From Plasmodium brasilianum (Eukaryota; Apicomplexa; Aconoidasida; Haemosporida; Plasmodiidae), in contig NC_090127.1 in the NCBI RefSeq assembly GCF_023973825.1, positions 1,646,001 to 1,710,000 of the forward strand: a stretch of DNA of 64,000 nucleotides, given 5' to 3'. Positions 1 to 13,946 of the stretch are shown here, in pieces (within the stretch, counting starts at the first letter, position 1; the number at the start of each line of letters is the position of its first letter). The notes under the pieces were generated by a model. It ran no database searches, was not told the origin of the DNA, and saw only the letters and a list, made by a program, of their open reading frames with translations. Position numbers and translations under genes: made by a program.

Positions 1-1171
1 ATCAATGAGAAGTGTGGGGATTACTGCATAAAATTAAGAATAAAAAAATTATATGTTCAGTTGAATATATATATTAGAAAAAGACACGAGGTGAAATTTT
101 TGTGATATGCACCAGAATATATATGTACATATATATATATATACTTATTTATAAATATATATATACATTCTTACTTATAATAAACAATGCTACTTGATAG
201 ATGTGCAAAAGAATTATATGTGGCTTCATTGTTGTAGATCTTAAAAGAACGTTTGTAAAGACCCACTTAAAAGATGATGCGATAACAGATATTACCAACA
301 AGAAAATTCTAAAATAATAAAATTTAACATAAGAGCATTTATTAAAATAAAATCATAAAAAAGTAATAAATTCTGCATATCTTATTGTATTTTTTCACTT
401 TTTTATTCTTTCATTTTTGCAGTTTTCCATTTTTATCTTTTTCTTTTACCCAAATAAACTATCTATTTTTAATGTAGTAATGCTCATAATAACGCCCAAT
501 AATATTGTTAGCTGAACAAAAAACGATATAAAAAAGGTGTTTTAAATTATAAAAAACTATTCTATTTATATATAAAGTAAACAAATATGTATATATAATT
601 TATTTTACTAACAATTGAACACAATAGTGAGCATTTGAACTCCTTTAAACCTAAATAAATTTGGTAAAATTAAAAAAAAAAAAAAATTAAAATAATATGA
701 CAACTATTTTTTTTCTCAAAATAAATTGCTGAATTTTTCTATAAATAAACGAACCAAATTTAATTGATAAGAAATATATTAATATTAGGGAACTCGATTT
801 AATGACAGAAATGACTGGAATTTCTAAGTAAGAATAGGCGCTATTTCCTGTTACAACACTCAGTCCTGATAACGCAGATACTGAAAAAATAAAACATGCC
901 ATATATTGTTGACAATAAAAATAACAATAAAAAAAAAAAAGTAACAACAAGGCAATGGTAATACAACAATATATTTTAACATGAGTAATGCAAAAAAATA
1001 TTTATGATACTTACTCGAAATGATATATTTTATATACTCCTTCCGCGTTAAATTTGTTGTACTTTTCACTTTCGAAAAGAAAATTACCTAAATAAAATTA
1101 GTTCATACAAAAATTTATTTTTAGGGGGAACCATATCAACGAGGAGAGGCGTAATATGGGTATATGTATCC

Positions 1172-1214
<43 letters not shown>

Positions 1215-2047
1215 ACGAAAATAAAAATGGTTTTCCACTAATTTTGATATCACACAAGTACATGCGTTCTTTTTTGCGCTTAATCATACAAACAGGCATA
1301 TACATAATACACGTATACATCCTTAAATGCATGCATATAAATTTTGGTCTGATTTTTTCCTACTATTCTTAAGATAAGATACATAACAAGAAATTCGAAT
1401 AGGGTTACAATTTGAGTATAATTAAATTTTTTCACAAAAATAATATATTTTGTTATAGATGTACTAAACGTACCGAATGAAAAAATTGAAGAAACAAGTA
1501 TGATAAATTTTATTACATTTACAAATACATCCTTTTTTATAATAAAATCTTTTCGTTTTGATGGAACAGAATCATTCACTCCATTATCTTCTTTTATATC
1601 TTTCATGTCATATATTTTATATTCTTTAATATCATTTTTCATTGAATTTTCATAATTCGTATCTTGATCTAAATTATGTTCAGGTAATATTTTGTATTTC
1701 TTTTTATAAATCTTTAGTTGTTTCTTCAGATAACTCCCTCTTTTTTTCTTTGCTTTTTTTTTCCTATTTTCTGATAAATAACTTGATCTTATCGAACTTA
1801 AATCTACGAAACTGTCCACACCCCTGTTATTACTACTATTATAAGATTCTACATCAAATAAATAATATTCTATAGTATTCCCATTTTTTTTAGTCTTTTT
1901 TTCGTTGTCATCATTTATATTTTCTTCTATATCATTTATGTTTATATCATTTATATTTATACCATTAACAGTTGAACTCTCTGCAGTAATATCATCTTTT
2001 TTTTTTTCTTCATTTTTTTTGATATTCTGTTTAAGATCATTCATCAT
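1..2047 (-). CDS. Triose-phosphate-transporter / SLC35-family membrane transporter, 3' end cut by window edge
   Basis: Polytopic drug/metabolite-transporter superfamily protein. I assemble seven exons: 2047-1364, 1087-1015, 880-705, 642-613, 511-450, 308-175 and 23-1; phases agree throughout. The ATG at 2047 (MMNDLKQ) is chosen because the open frame upstream has only a TTG. About 180 residues of Lys/Asn/Asp-rich hydrophilic sequence precede the first membrane helix (VIKFIILVSSIFSFG). Exon 3 contains SALSGLSVVTGNSAYSY followed by VISVIKSSSLILIY, which matches the helix with the KSSS signature of TPT/SLC35C2-like transporters; exons 5 and 6 give further helices (LTILLGVIMSI; SVIASSFKWVFTNVLLR). 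Likely a Golgi/ER or plastid-type sugar-phosphate or nucleotide-sugar exchanger; substrate not deducible. Its position next to the dynamin gene matches my recollection of a P. falciparum triose/hexose-phosphate translocator annotation. The 30-nt exon 4 is the least certain piece. Confidence 0.75.
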
Positions 2048-3928
2048 AACTAAGATTTTTGTGTGCAATCGTTCCTAAGTAATGATACAAATGTACAAAT
2101 TGCACAAGAGGTACAAATTGTTCAATATATACATAAATTAATAAATAAATATATTTCATGGAAGAACTTATAAATTTTTTAGCAAATATTTATTAATATT
2201 AAAAAGTGTGGTATGCAATAAGTTAAAGGAACTATTTACATACATAAATACTTATACATACGAATATTTGTATAGGTTTATATATACATTAATACATACA
2301 TTAATGCATACATTTATACTTACATATATATAAATATGTATTTATATATATATTACGAGTTAATACATTCATTAAAAAATTTAATAGATCAAAAAAAATC
2401 CACTTAAACGTTAACATAAAAAGGATAAGAAGAGAAAAATGGAATATTTTAAAAATATACTATATAAATACCATTTTTTTATTATATTAAAAAATCACCA
2501 CACAAGATATACTCATATACGTAAGCAATTTTATAAGATGTATATTCAAGTTAAACTCTACCATTAAAGTAGGAACTAAAAAATAGAGATAATAAAAAGA
2601 AGCAAAAAGGGAAAAAAGAATAGAAAAATAGGAAAAAAGAAAAAATGGAAAAGAGGAAAAAAGAAAAAAAGGAAAAAAGAAAAAAAGAAAAAATGAAAAA
2701 ATGAAAAAAAGAAAGAAAGAAAGAAAGAAAGAAAAAGAAAAGGACGTATGAAATCTGAAATAGGTTATTAGTAAATAAAAAAAATTGTTCTTAATAAAAA
2801 TAATATAATACATGAAACTTGTTTTCTTCTATTTATTTTAAAAATATATTAAATATGACTTCCCCTTTTTATATGAAAAAATTATATATAATAAAACAAC
2901 TCATAATATATATAATTAAAAAAAAAGAGGCATTATAATTGAAGCTAAGAAATCATTCATTATTTCTTAACTCACGTAGTGTTTTTTTATTTTACTTTTT
3001 TTAGGAAAAAAAATACGTATGCTTTTGTGATTGTATGTATGTATGTGTTATATTACAAGTATTCGAAAAAGGGTTTATACAATATTATAACATGTCCAAT
3101 AAAATAAAATTATTACATATATAAATTTATATTTATATATACATTTATATTTATTTATTTATTTATGACATTTAATGTGCAAAGTGTATTTTCTTTCCTT
3201 TTAAAATAATATTTGAAAAAGACTAAATGAGTGGTGGAAAAAATGAACGAAAAACAAAGTCGGAATTACATAATAATTATTAAAATTAAAGAGGCATTTT
3301 TCTCAACATAATTATTTTTCATTGAATTATATAATATAATTCTACTCTAAAAAATGATAGAAAAAGATGAAATAAGAAGGGAAAAATAAAAACAAAAAAA
3401 AAATAAAAGTTAGCTTTAAAAGTATTAATTGTAAATTTTGGCCTTAATTTTGAAAATGAATTGGCCTTGTGGCCTTTTAATCTTGATAATTTATATTTTC
3501 TTAAGTGTTCAAAAATTAAAATGTAGAAGTGTCACTATTTCATAGGGTATAAGTATAGGGATATGTACTGCTAATGTTTAAAAAATAAACTTTAATTATG
3601 ATGATAAATATGCACGTAATATGTATAACTTGTATTATATACATATAAAAAAGTTAATATTTAGAATGTTCTATATAATGTAAAAAAAAATTAGTATGTA
3701 ATTTAAACGTTAATTACATAACATTATAACGACGGTAAAAAAAAAATTAAATTAATGTATATATATATGATGGAACCATAAAATTATAAAGATTTCATTT
3801 TCATTAATTTTTTAATATATAGAGCGGACCATACTGTGTTCATTAAGGCATATGCTCATTATTTATATATATTGATATATATTTTCATATATATATAAAA
3901 GAAATTTTGACAAATTAATATATACAAA

Positions 3929-3963
<35 letters not shown>

Positions 3964-4084
3964 AAAAATGTGTATTGTGTTTTTGTGTAAGTGCAATTTA
4001 TTTGATTATAAACTCCATCCACATGTACACTAAAATAAATTAACGGAAAAAAAAATAATAAATTAGGTTAATAAAATCTGGGCG
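2048..4084. other. Intergenic: upstream region of the transporter and 3' region of the dynamin gene
   Basis: No convincing gene. Contents are A/T-rich with (TA)n runs, a long purine-only-strand tract near 2590-2745, a poly(A) run of about 30 at 3930-3961, and short (TTTA)n near 3120-3170. The open frame at 2487-2813 on the minus strand is only the pyrimidine complement of the purine tract. Confidence 0.6.
2590..2745. repeat. Purine-rich (A/G) low-complexity tract
   Basis: The plus strand is almost entirely A and G for about 150 bases, built from imperfect GAAAAAA/GGAAAAAA units and ending in four GAAA units at about 2710-2732. It lies about 550 bases upstream of the transporter start codon. 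Such mirror-like homopurine tracts can form triplex DNA; that is inference. Confidence 0.7.
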
Positions 4085-7000
4085 CTAGTCCTCATATGAA
4101 TCTACAAATAAAAAAGTTTACGAATTATATATATATAAATATATGAATATCAATGTATATATGCACATATATCAATATATATTTATACATATATATATAT
4201 ATATATATGCACAAAGGAGGAACATATTTAAAGTTAAAATTTAAGTATATATAAACTTTCTTTTTTCTTTTTTTTATTAACCTAATCTATGCCAGTTTTT
4301 TTTATTTTCTTGGCCAAAATCTAACTTGGTCACAAAATCTAATGTACTCTCCTTTGATAACTGAAAATGAAAAATGGGGAAAAAAATTTTAGTAAAATAA
4401 AACATACATTTTTATATCATTTCACATTATGCTAAAAGGAATAAGACATAAACAACACATATAATGAAGAAAAAAGAACTGAATAATATATTATAAAAGT
4501 TTAGGGTACTATAAATATAAGCAACCTTATGTAATAATTGCTGTTTTTAATTTTTATTACGTTATTTTTTAGCATCTTAATCGAATTTGAAACAATGGTA
4601 ATGTATTGATTTAGCCTCTTCTGATTTTCAAGTTTCCTTAAAATGTTGTCTCTGTTATCAATGATGTTGTAATGCGACATCAGCTCCTTGTCGTCTATTG
4701 GTACTAGGACACCTAAAATGAAGATGAACACATAAAAGTTCTGTAAATGTGGACACACATGACGAGGTGAATATATGTGTATACATGTACCAGTGTATAT
4801 ACACATGTATATATATATATATATATATATATTTAAACAAATGTGTTCACATAATTGGACAGCGAAGCGTTTGGTCAATGGATAATGATATTATCATGTT
4901 TGGGAAAAACACCCCGTATAATATTGGCAAAAATTCCGCCAAAATATTCCCAATTTTTTCTAATAGTTGCCAGTTTTTATGAAAGCGAGCTTACCGTTTA
5001 CCTCCCTATTGAGCAGTTTACTTTGAATGTACTTTTCCAAAGTGCTCTCGCAGTCAATTGAGTAATCCAGAACATTTGCTAGATGCTTATTTTTTGGCAG
5101 AATATTATTTAGGAAGTGGGCATAAATTTTGGTTGCAAAGGGAACGGAGATTAACATTTTTATGGCCCAGAACTGTAGCTTAACTTCTTCCTGAATTAAT
5201 TCCTTTGATTTAGACTTTTTATTAATTTTAACATCAGTTAATGATAATTGATGATTTCTATATGCTAGGTTTTGTTTAACATTTTTTGTAATTATAGACA
5301 TGGTTGGTTTAACACCACTAGGTGTAAGAAAATTATCTTCAAATAATTTACATCCATCAAATATTTCCTCTATAATTTCAAAATGAACTGCATATGTTTG
5401 CTCAAACACTATATCTTTCATTTCGCTAGCACAACTAATTGCTCTTTCTTTACAAAAATTATGCAATGCTTGATTTAATTCGTCTAGAAATTTCGGATTT
5501 GTACTTAATAAATAAATATTTTCATCAATATAATTATTCTTAATTTTTCGGTTAATTTCTCCTAAACCTGCTTTGAATACTCTTTTCAATGCTACAGCAG
5601 CACTGCAACTAGCCAATTTTGTTAAATGTAAAATATTTCCACTTATATTTGCTTGAAGTAAATCAACTACCAGAGGCTTCCAATCACTTTGATCAACAAT
5701 ATTATGAATACTCCTCATCATTTGTAATAATACTTCATTCGAAAAATCCTTTTCAGGCTCAATCTTTGCTATATTGTACTTAAGCCATTTACAAATATAG
5801 GTAATTGCAAGCTGATTAAGAATTTTTAAATCTGTATGTGGTCCTGCTATTCTTTTAAGTAAATCTTCGTCATTGTCTTTCATTTCTTCATTTTCTTCAC
5901 TTTCTTTATTTTCATCATTGTGATAATCCATATATAAATCATTAATTTTTATAGATATTACTTCATCATTTTTTGATAAATTTCTTATAAGAACATCTTT
6001 AACTTTGCTATTATTATTGAACACTTTAATAATTTCTGCTTTATCAAAACCTACCCATCCATCATCTCTTACCATTTTATACCAAACTTGTAATCCGTTT
6101 AAAAAGGATGGACCAGTATTTAAAGTTTCCACAGCTTTTATAACTGTTAATCTATCTTTTTCAACTGATTTAATTTGTACTTGTTCTTCAGTATTACTAT
6201 TTCTAAAGAAAAAGCTAACTAGAATATTTTTACTTTTTGTATCAGCTGGAGTATTTTGAACTACACCAAACATACTACTTTCTTCCTTTGCTAATATAAA
6301 CCGTACTGTTTGTCCCTCTACTAAAACTGGCTTATCATAAAAATTCTTCTTTTCTATATTATCTAAATTATCATACGTATCAGTTCTTTTATTATTATTA
6401 TTATGATTATTAACATTATTCCTATCATCCATACTAATATTTGAATTATTTAATCCATCATTAATATTATAGTTAAATTCAGAGGACATGGATTTATTTA
6501 ATTCATTTTCATTAGAATACCTATTTAAATATTCATTTAAATAATTTAAAAAATTTTCATCATATAATCCTTGCTTTTCAAATAATTCCATAGCCAAGTC
6601 ATTTCCATCTTTTAAATTTTCCATCAAAGTTCCACCATATTTTTTTAAAAAATCTTCACCATTTTTTGGTAGGTTTAAAATAGGATAATTTCCTGTTAAT
6701 AAATTAGATATTATATTAACCAATTCACGTATATAAAGTTTCACTTGTTCTCTTATACTTAATATATTACCTTTATTATATAATTCTTCTAATTTTTTAT
6801 TATAAAAATCCATTTTGGCCTTTTTTTTTTCTAATTTCACTTCTACTTTTCGTAACTGTTGTATTAATATATTCATAAATTTACTATTTACTTCTTGCTT
6901 GAATTTTTCCACATCAAAACAATCTATTAGTTCTTTTTTAATTGAATCACTACAATCGTTTTCAAACTTATTTAATAATAAATCTAACACATTTTTTCTT

Positions 7001-8121
7001 CCATTTAAAATTTTCGAATACATTGAAATTCTATTTGTTAAAAAATCATTTTTTTCCTTCTGTTCAATGGGTATAGAAAACAATTCTAGTAAATAAAGTG
7101 ATAAAATGTTATCGTTATTATCCATAATTCCTCTTTTTTTTACCCTATCATACAGTTCTGTTAATGTTTTAATTGTGCTTAATTCATTATTCAAAAATTC
7201 TAATGCTCTCGTTCCTACGACTATGCACTGTTTAGTTTGCAGTCCAAGGCCTATAATACGGGGAAATTAACGCGCAAGAATGAGTACATATGTAAGCAGG
7301 GGGTATACACATGTATGAATGTATATATATTTGTATATATGTATGTGCATGCGTATGATGATACAAAAACCTACTATCACACGAAAAATGGTTCACAAGA
7401 ACATACTAACACACATGTACGGTAATAATATAGTACATGCAGACACACTAACATTCACCCACACAGAATAATTACCTAAAGGTTTCGGTTTCATGATGAA
7501 CTCTCTTAAATGGTAGGGCCAATTGGCTGGATCATCAGATGCTTTTTTTACTAAAATATAAATATCGTTTGGAAAATTTTGAACATAATTACGAACAATT
7601 TTTCTTGTTAATTCTGACCCAGCCTTTGAATCATCTTTTATCCCTGGTAAGTCTACAAAAGTAGCATAAATACCACCTGGTATAGATATTTCTACTTCTA
7701 ATTCTTTTGATATAATAGACTCGTTTAGATTAAGCATGATAGCTTTCATTTTCTCATGCAAATCATCAATATTTACTTTCTTTTTATTTAAATAGCATTC
7801 TATTTTATTTGTATCACTAGGTTTTAGTATAATAACTATTGGTTGCTTTGTTCCTGTATCCGAACTCGTATACCCCATCGGTCCACCCATAATAAAGTCT
7901 AAAAGTGTCGTCTTACCCATAGACTGTTGACCGAACACTACTAAACGAGGTAATTCATTATGTATATTACATATTTTAAATATCTGTAAAGCATATAAAT
8001 ATAACGCATTTGCGTTTGTTGTATCTTTCATTTTGTCATAAAAGACTTCAACTAACTCCAATTTTTCTCGACTTATTGAATTCAAGTCGAATATCTTATC
8101 GCCCCCATTGCCATATTCCAT
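4085..8121 (-). CDS. Dynamin-like GTPase (divergent; matches P. falciparum dynamin-like protein 3 by position)
   Basis: Large membrane-remodelling GTPase. Five exons: 8121-7476, 7250-4995, 4712-4561, 4360-4282 and 4101-4085, together 3150 nt (1049 aa). Exon 1 holds the G domain: P-loop GQQSMGKTT (residues 64-72), a G2-type segment SDTGTKQPIVIIL, and G3 DLPG (157-160). The G4 TKxD motif is not intact: across the exon 1/2 join I read QTKQCIVVGTRALEF, where TRAL appears to replace TKLD. Exon 2 is the helical middle/stalk region with an Asn-rich insert (about nt 6360-6480), and exons 3-5 give a GED-like helical C-terminus ending LDSYED. Dynamins self-assemble to drive fission of organelles or vesicles; Plasmodium has few, with roles proposed in apicoplast, Golgi or mitochondrial division. 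Identity as the third Plasmodium dynamin rests on gene order recalled from P. falciparum. Confidence 0.85.
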
Positions 8122-9528
8122 TTTTATAAATATTTAAACAGAAGAATAAGGCAAAAATGGGAGAAATAGACCGGGGTAAAGTTGGAACAACAAGAATTTT
8201 CTTTAAAAAAAAAAATTTACATATATAAATATATATACATACGTATACAAATACATACGTATTAAAATATATTTATAAAAAACACTTAAAAATGCGATAA
8301 CTGAAAATTATGCAGTAATACGCATTAAAAACAAAATTTAAAACCTCGTTAATAACATAAACAAATCGAATTTCTTATACGCCTGCTTAAATTTATTAAC
8401 CTGAAAAATATATACATATAAAAACAGCGTTGTCGAAATATATTTCTATCATTCAATTTATACATATACATATGTAGTTTTACTTTATAAAAAACATTTT
8501 AGAAATTGTTATTAAAAAATACTAGAAAAAAAATAAACTAAAAAATGAAAAGTCCATAAACTAACAGTTTTGATTCTCCCTATATAAATATATTATATAT
8601 ATATATATAATATATACATATAAAATACATACATTTGCAAAAAAAAAAAGGAAAATCTACATATAATTAAATTTTAATACACTAGGAAATTTTATAAAAC
8701 ATGCATATAATTTATAGTATATTATACCCAATATTATATATTCAAATATATACTAAAATATTAGTATATATATATACATATATGTAGTACTATTTTTTTT
8801 TTTTTTTTAAAGTTGTTGAAAAAATTATTTTTGCTGTTCATTATTATGATATACATATATATACATATTTTTTTTTGATTTATTTTAATTTTTTAGATTA
8901 TGGTAGGTAAAAAAGTATTTGAAAAAAAATATATTTTAAAATTTATATATTTATGTATATAAATGCCATGTTTAATTATATGATATATTTAATATAATAT
9001 ATATAACTCCATTGTTATAGGTTGTTTCAAAAAATTTGAACGCAATTTTTTTTTTACCACTTCGCGCTTAATATTTTTTGCATTTTGAAGTACTTTATTT
9101 TTATTTTTTAAATTATTTAAAAATTTTATATTTAAATAGAAAAAATTTTACATTAAAAATTATTAAAATAATTTTCTTCAATAATAATTTCGTGAATAAT
9201 AAGAGAATTATAGAAAAAGAAATATTTAATGCTAATATTTTGGGGTTAAAATGATTTGTAGTTACTAAAAATTTTTTTCTTTAACATATAATAGTAAAAA
9301 AATAGACCTTAGTAAATATTTATAAAAATTATGTGGACGTTGTTTTTTATTTAGAATTTTATTTTATTGTAGATAGTAAAACATTTCTAGTTTTTATTCT
9401 CCCATTATTTTACCTAAAACCGTTGAAAATGTTCATTAATGAATATGTAACTTAAGTACAAAAAGAAGAAAACACTAAGTGTATGTATATGCATATATGT
9501 TTGTGTGTACTATATACATAAGCATATA

Positions 9529-9559
<31 letters not shown>

Positions 9560-10482
9560 AATTTCTAGAAGATAATAGTACAATATTGAATTTGTCTTAA
9601 TAATAAAATTAGCAATACTAACAGAAAGCAGCATTGAAACCTAACTTAAGGAAATATATATATATATTTTTCCTTATATTAACCTCATTATAATATAATA
9701 TACTTTTGCTATATTTTTTTTTTCGTTATAACGTTTATTTCATTTGAATACATTCTTAGTAGGTAAAATTTAATCCTTTTAGAGAACTTTTTTTTAAATT
9801 ATATTTGCATATTTACAACATTGGAAAAATATTTTTAAACGAAAACTATATAAAACCATTTTGCACATCATGTGAGTTATCTCTTTAACAAAAAAATAAT
9901 CAGAAAATACATTAAGTAGAGAAAAAGTTAATTAATTTAAAACCATATTCACAGTTTTTCCAAACACGTTTGAAATGAATTTTTATTTTTTTTATTATTT
10001 TATTATATTTGAATTAATTATTATTAATATAAATTCTCCCCCTTAATAAGCAAAGGTTATATTTTACAAAAATTTATTTCAGAAGTATCAATTTTTAAAA
10101 AAATTCATGCATCCTCAAAAAGCCGGTAAAGATATGTTGTACCAATTATTCACAAATAGAATTTCACTTATACAATTACTAAAAAAATAAATGATACATA
10201 TTTTCATAAGAAAAAGTGGTAAAATATATAAATTCCAAAAATAAATAATTGTGAAATAACAAATATAATAGTAGTACACACATATAAAAAAAAAGATTGT
10301 AAAAGATTAAAGAGTTCTTTCTTAAAACTTAATTTTGTAATCCATTGATTATGGTTAAAAGCTTGAGTATCATTATTTTATATAAAATATTTATGGTTAA
10401 ACTAATTCCCCTTATTTCATATGGAGTTCTGGTTTCAATAAAACAATTTTTTTTTTTTTTTTTTTTTATTTATTTTATGCAT
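8122..10482. other. Intergenic: promoter side of dynamin, 3' side of ArgRS
   Basis: About 2.4 kb of very A/T-rich sequence between two minus-strand genes. It contains (TA)n stretches (for example 8580-8625 and 9520-9545) and homopolymer runs. I see no coding exon or structured RNA here. The minus open frame at 9452-9634 is mostly a translated (TA)n tract. Confidence 0.6.
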
Positions 10483-13400
10483 TTATAATTTTTCTATTGC
10501 CTTCATACCCAACAATTCCAGGCAAATCTGTAGCGCGCGCAAAGAAAAATTATAACAGATAAAAATGACAAAGTATTAAACATAAGTATATATTATATCA
10601 AGGCTGTGAGGTGGGTGTGCCACTTTATGTCACTTTAAGAATTAAATATACCGTTGGGATACATATATATACATATATGTATTTTTTTTTTTTTTTTTTT
10701 TTTTATTCCTTTTTGTTCCTTACGTGTAGCAATGATTTTGTTACATGGCATAAAAGCAGTCTTGAATTCTCGTTCTCACTGTTTAAAACTTTACAATTTT
10801 CATAAAACGCTGTAAATATTGTCGTTAAGTCATACGTGTATTCAGCCAGCCTACGTAAGTAATCGGAAAATACATAAAATAAATGATGAATTATTATATT
10901 AATATATATGATTGCATTATTCGTTTAAAATTTACAAAGAAAAATGTAACTATACTTAACTGGTTTTTATAAAATAACATGTGTATTTTAAAACACACAT
11001 GTTTCATATTTTTTACATTTTCTTTAAATTATGCGTATAAACTTGCTCTTTTTCGATTTATTCTTTTATTTTATTGTGATTTATTTTGTTTAATTATGTT
11101 TAATTATATTTTATTATATTTTATTATATTTTATTATATTTTATTTTCTTTATTTATTTATCTATCTATTTATCAATTTATTTATCTATTTATCTATATA
11201 TTTATCTGTTTATCTATATATTTATCTATTTATTTATACATTTATCTGTTTATCTATATATTTATTTATTCATTTTATATATTTTTCTTTTTTCAGGGGA
11301 CGTCATAATATTATCATTACTTGTGAATTAGCATATTTTTTAGGACAAAATAAAAAACATCGGGAAACTTTATAATATGTAGTCCTAAATTTATTTCATA
11401 CTGGTTAACTAAATTTAACTCATCTAGGAAAAAATGAACATAAAAAAATATAGTATAAAAAAGAAAAAAAAAAAGGAAATTACAAAATTGAACATATTCA
11501 CATCCACCATTTATAATTCAGTTGTGTATTTTGCATAATATTAGTACCTTTGGATAACTCATCTACATTTTTATTTGATTTTCTAAAAATGGAACATATG
11601 CGTGAATACGCATAAATAATATACAATCCAGTATTACCTACAGTAAAAGAATAATAACAAATGAGCAAAATTTAAAATAAAAAGAGAAATAATAATAATA
11701 TTTTAAAATTTTCATATATTGATGATGTACCTTTCACATTTAGCATACTATCGTATGAAAATTTGTAATCGGTATTTCTGTGCTGCTTAATATCAAAGTA
11801 TTTTATTGCACTAACACATAGCGCTTCACTCAGTTTGTCTATATCTACACCTAAAAAAAAAATAATGAAAAGATGAAAAAAGTGAAAGGACATGATGGAA
11901 AAAAGGAAATAAAAAAAAATTTATCCCTATTTCACATATATGAAAGAAATCCGTGAAAATATTTATCCATTTTGCATGAATAGGTCAATTATCGTATAAC
12001 TATCAAACATTTATTTGACAATTGTTTATAAATTGCCATATGAAAATATTGGCATATAAACACTTGAACGCAATAAACATATCCACAAACACTGGTACAC
12101 GGTATGTGCGTATATATATATATATATATATAGCCTCCATATGATACTTCTTTTAACTAATAGAGTTTATTCTTCTTTCTGACAAACCTTCAAAATAGTT
12201 TTTTTCTTCCTCGCTTTTTATTTTAATTCTTTCTAATAAGTCCTTCTTTGCTCTTTCTGTGCCTTCATTAATCAGATTAATTAACTTAACAGTTGTTCCA
12301 CTTCTTGTTTTAAATTTCTTATTATCGCTATTTAAAACCAAACCAAAGCCAACATGTATTAATTTGGTATCATTATGTGTCCAACCAGCTTTTTTGGCTA
12401 GATCAAATAATATTTCGAAATGAGATAATTGTCCATTATCTGTGACATAGATAATAGAATCACAGTTTAATTTTTTCAATCTATAATATATACCTGTAAC
12501 ATCTGTGGAATCATAACCATACCCACCGTTTGTTTTTTGTAAAAATAAAGGGAATTTAAAATTTTCAGATTGATAACATAATGCTTCTCCAATGTTCGTT
12601 AGTATATTTTTCTTTTTTAGCATATCCAAAACATCTGATATCATAGATATATAAAATGATTCACCAATGTATTCTATATTAATTTCTAATATTTTATATA
12701 TTTTATCAAATTCTTTTATGCTACTTTCACATAATTTTTTCCATATAAATTTACAATCTTCATTATTATTTTGTAATTTTATAGCATACTCTTTAGAACT
12801 TTTTTCAAATTCCTTATCAGAATCATATAATTTTTTGGATTCCTGATACAGGGCAGTTAAATTACTTAAATCTGGCATGTTGTCTTTAAAATTTGGGTAC
12901 TTTGAAATTATATAATTTATTATCATTCCAAATTGTGTTCCCCAATCACCAATATGATTTATTCTTTTCGTATTAACATTTAAAAACTCGAAAATTCTAC
13001 ATATACTATCACCTATTATAGTTGATCTTAAATGACCTACATGCATTTCTTTGGCTATATTTGGAGAAGAAAAATCAACCAACACATTTCCATAACTTCC
13101 AATATTTCCATCTATAACCTCGTTTATATTTACTCTTATATCTACTTTGTTATTCTTAAATAATTTTAATAACGATTTTTCTATATATTCTTTTGATACC
13201 TTTACTGTTATGAAACCTTGTGCAGACGAATTTATTTCCTCGAAAAAATGTTCACTTATATTTTCTATTATAAGTTGTGATACTTTTTGAGCGTTTTCTA
13301 AATTTAAACTCTTTCCATGCTTTTTGTATATATTTAGGGCATTGTTACCTACAGAGAAATGTCGACAAAAATCAAAATTACAACGTGAACGAGGAAAATA

Positions 13401-13946
13401 ATAGACACACGAAAAGGAAAAAAACAGATAACCAGTGAAGTAATCATCTATATGCACAAATTAATTTTATTTTTTTTCCTCTCATAATTTTAAGGAAATA
13501 TCCACATATCCAAATACTACTATAAGTATCAATATTTTTCATTTCTCCATGGTAACGGAAATGTGGGTTTTAAAAAAAATCTATACATACACTCGTATAC
13601 ATATACACTATATTTACATATACAACATTTGTAATATGGTAAAGCATATACGTTATTTGAATATTTTACATCAAACGTATGAACATATCTAAAGAGAGAT
13701 AATCTCAGTTTTGTGTAATCAAAATGGCAAAAAAAAAAAAAAAATGCATGCGCTCATTATACATTCGTAATGTATATAAGTATAAAAATATATTTCTTCA
13801 CGTTTATTTTATTTACACTGAAAATGTCCAAACTTTGCGTTGGCATAGGTGACAACCACTTCTTCACTAATTGATGGAAAACATTTCTGAATTGAGTTCT
13901 GAAATAAATCCTTGAGTTTCTTGATTAAGCATTCCATTTTGCTCAT
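10483..13946 (-). CDS. Arginine--tRNA ligase (class I, cytosolic type)
   Basis: Charges tRNA-Arg with arginine. Seven exons: 13946-13817, 13348-12188, 11850-11731, 11637-11548, 11423-11321, 10850-10724 and 10527-10483; total 1776 nt, 591 aa, every junction in phase. The N-terminal additional domain is short (MSKMECLIKKL, then FGHFQCNNAL, typical of the ArgRS Add-1 domain). The HIGH signature is HVGH within SSPNIAKEMHVGHLRSTIIG. KMSK is replaced by KTRSGTTVKL, as is normal for eukaryotic ArgRS. The C-terminal anticodon-binding helices read AYSRICSIF, LAEYTYDLTTIFTAFYENC and end ICLELLGMKAIEKL. There is no N-terminal signal or transit peptide, so cytosolic. Intron 5 (11320-10851) carries a TTTATCTA-type microsatellite. 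Confidence 0.93.
11096..11275. repeat. Intronic tandem repeats: 10-bp TTTTATTATA array then TTTATCTA microsatellite
   Basis: Inside ArgRS intron 5. First part, about 11101-11145, is four copies of a 10-base unit TTTTATTATA. It runs directly into tetranucleotide-type TTTA/TCTA repeats to about 11275. The plus-strand open frame over it is a shadow. Confidence 0.8.

Noticed and set aside
2048..2068. Upstream extension of the transporter start (LHTKILV).
   Set aside because: Begins with TTG; the first ATG is at 2047.
11672..11893. Apparent separate 73-aa protein.
   Set aside because: It is exon 3 of arginyl-tRNA synthetase plus flanking intron sequence.
12153..13457. Signal-peptide-like start MHIDDYFTGYLFF on the ArgRS main frame.
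   Set aside because: This stretch is intron; the exon begins at 13348 after CTGTAG and joins the first exon at 13817 in phase.
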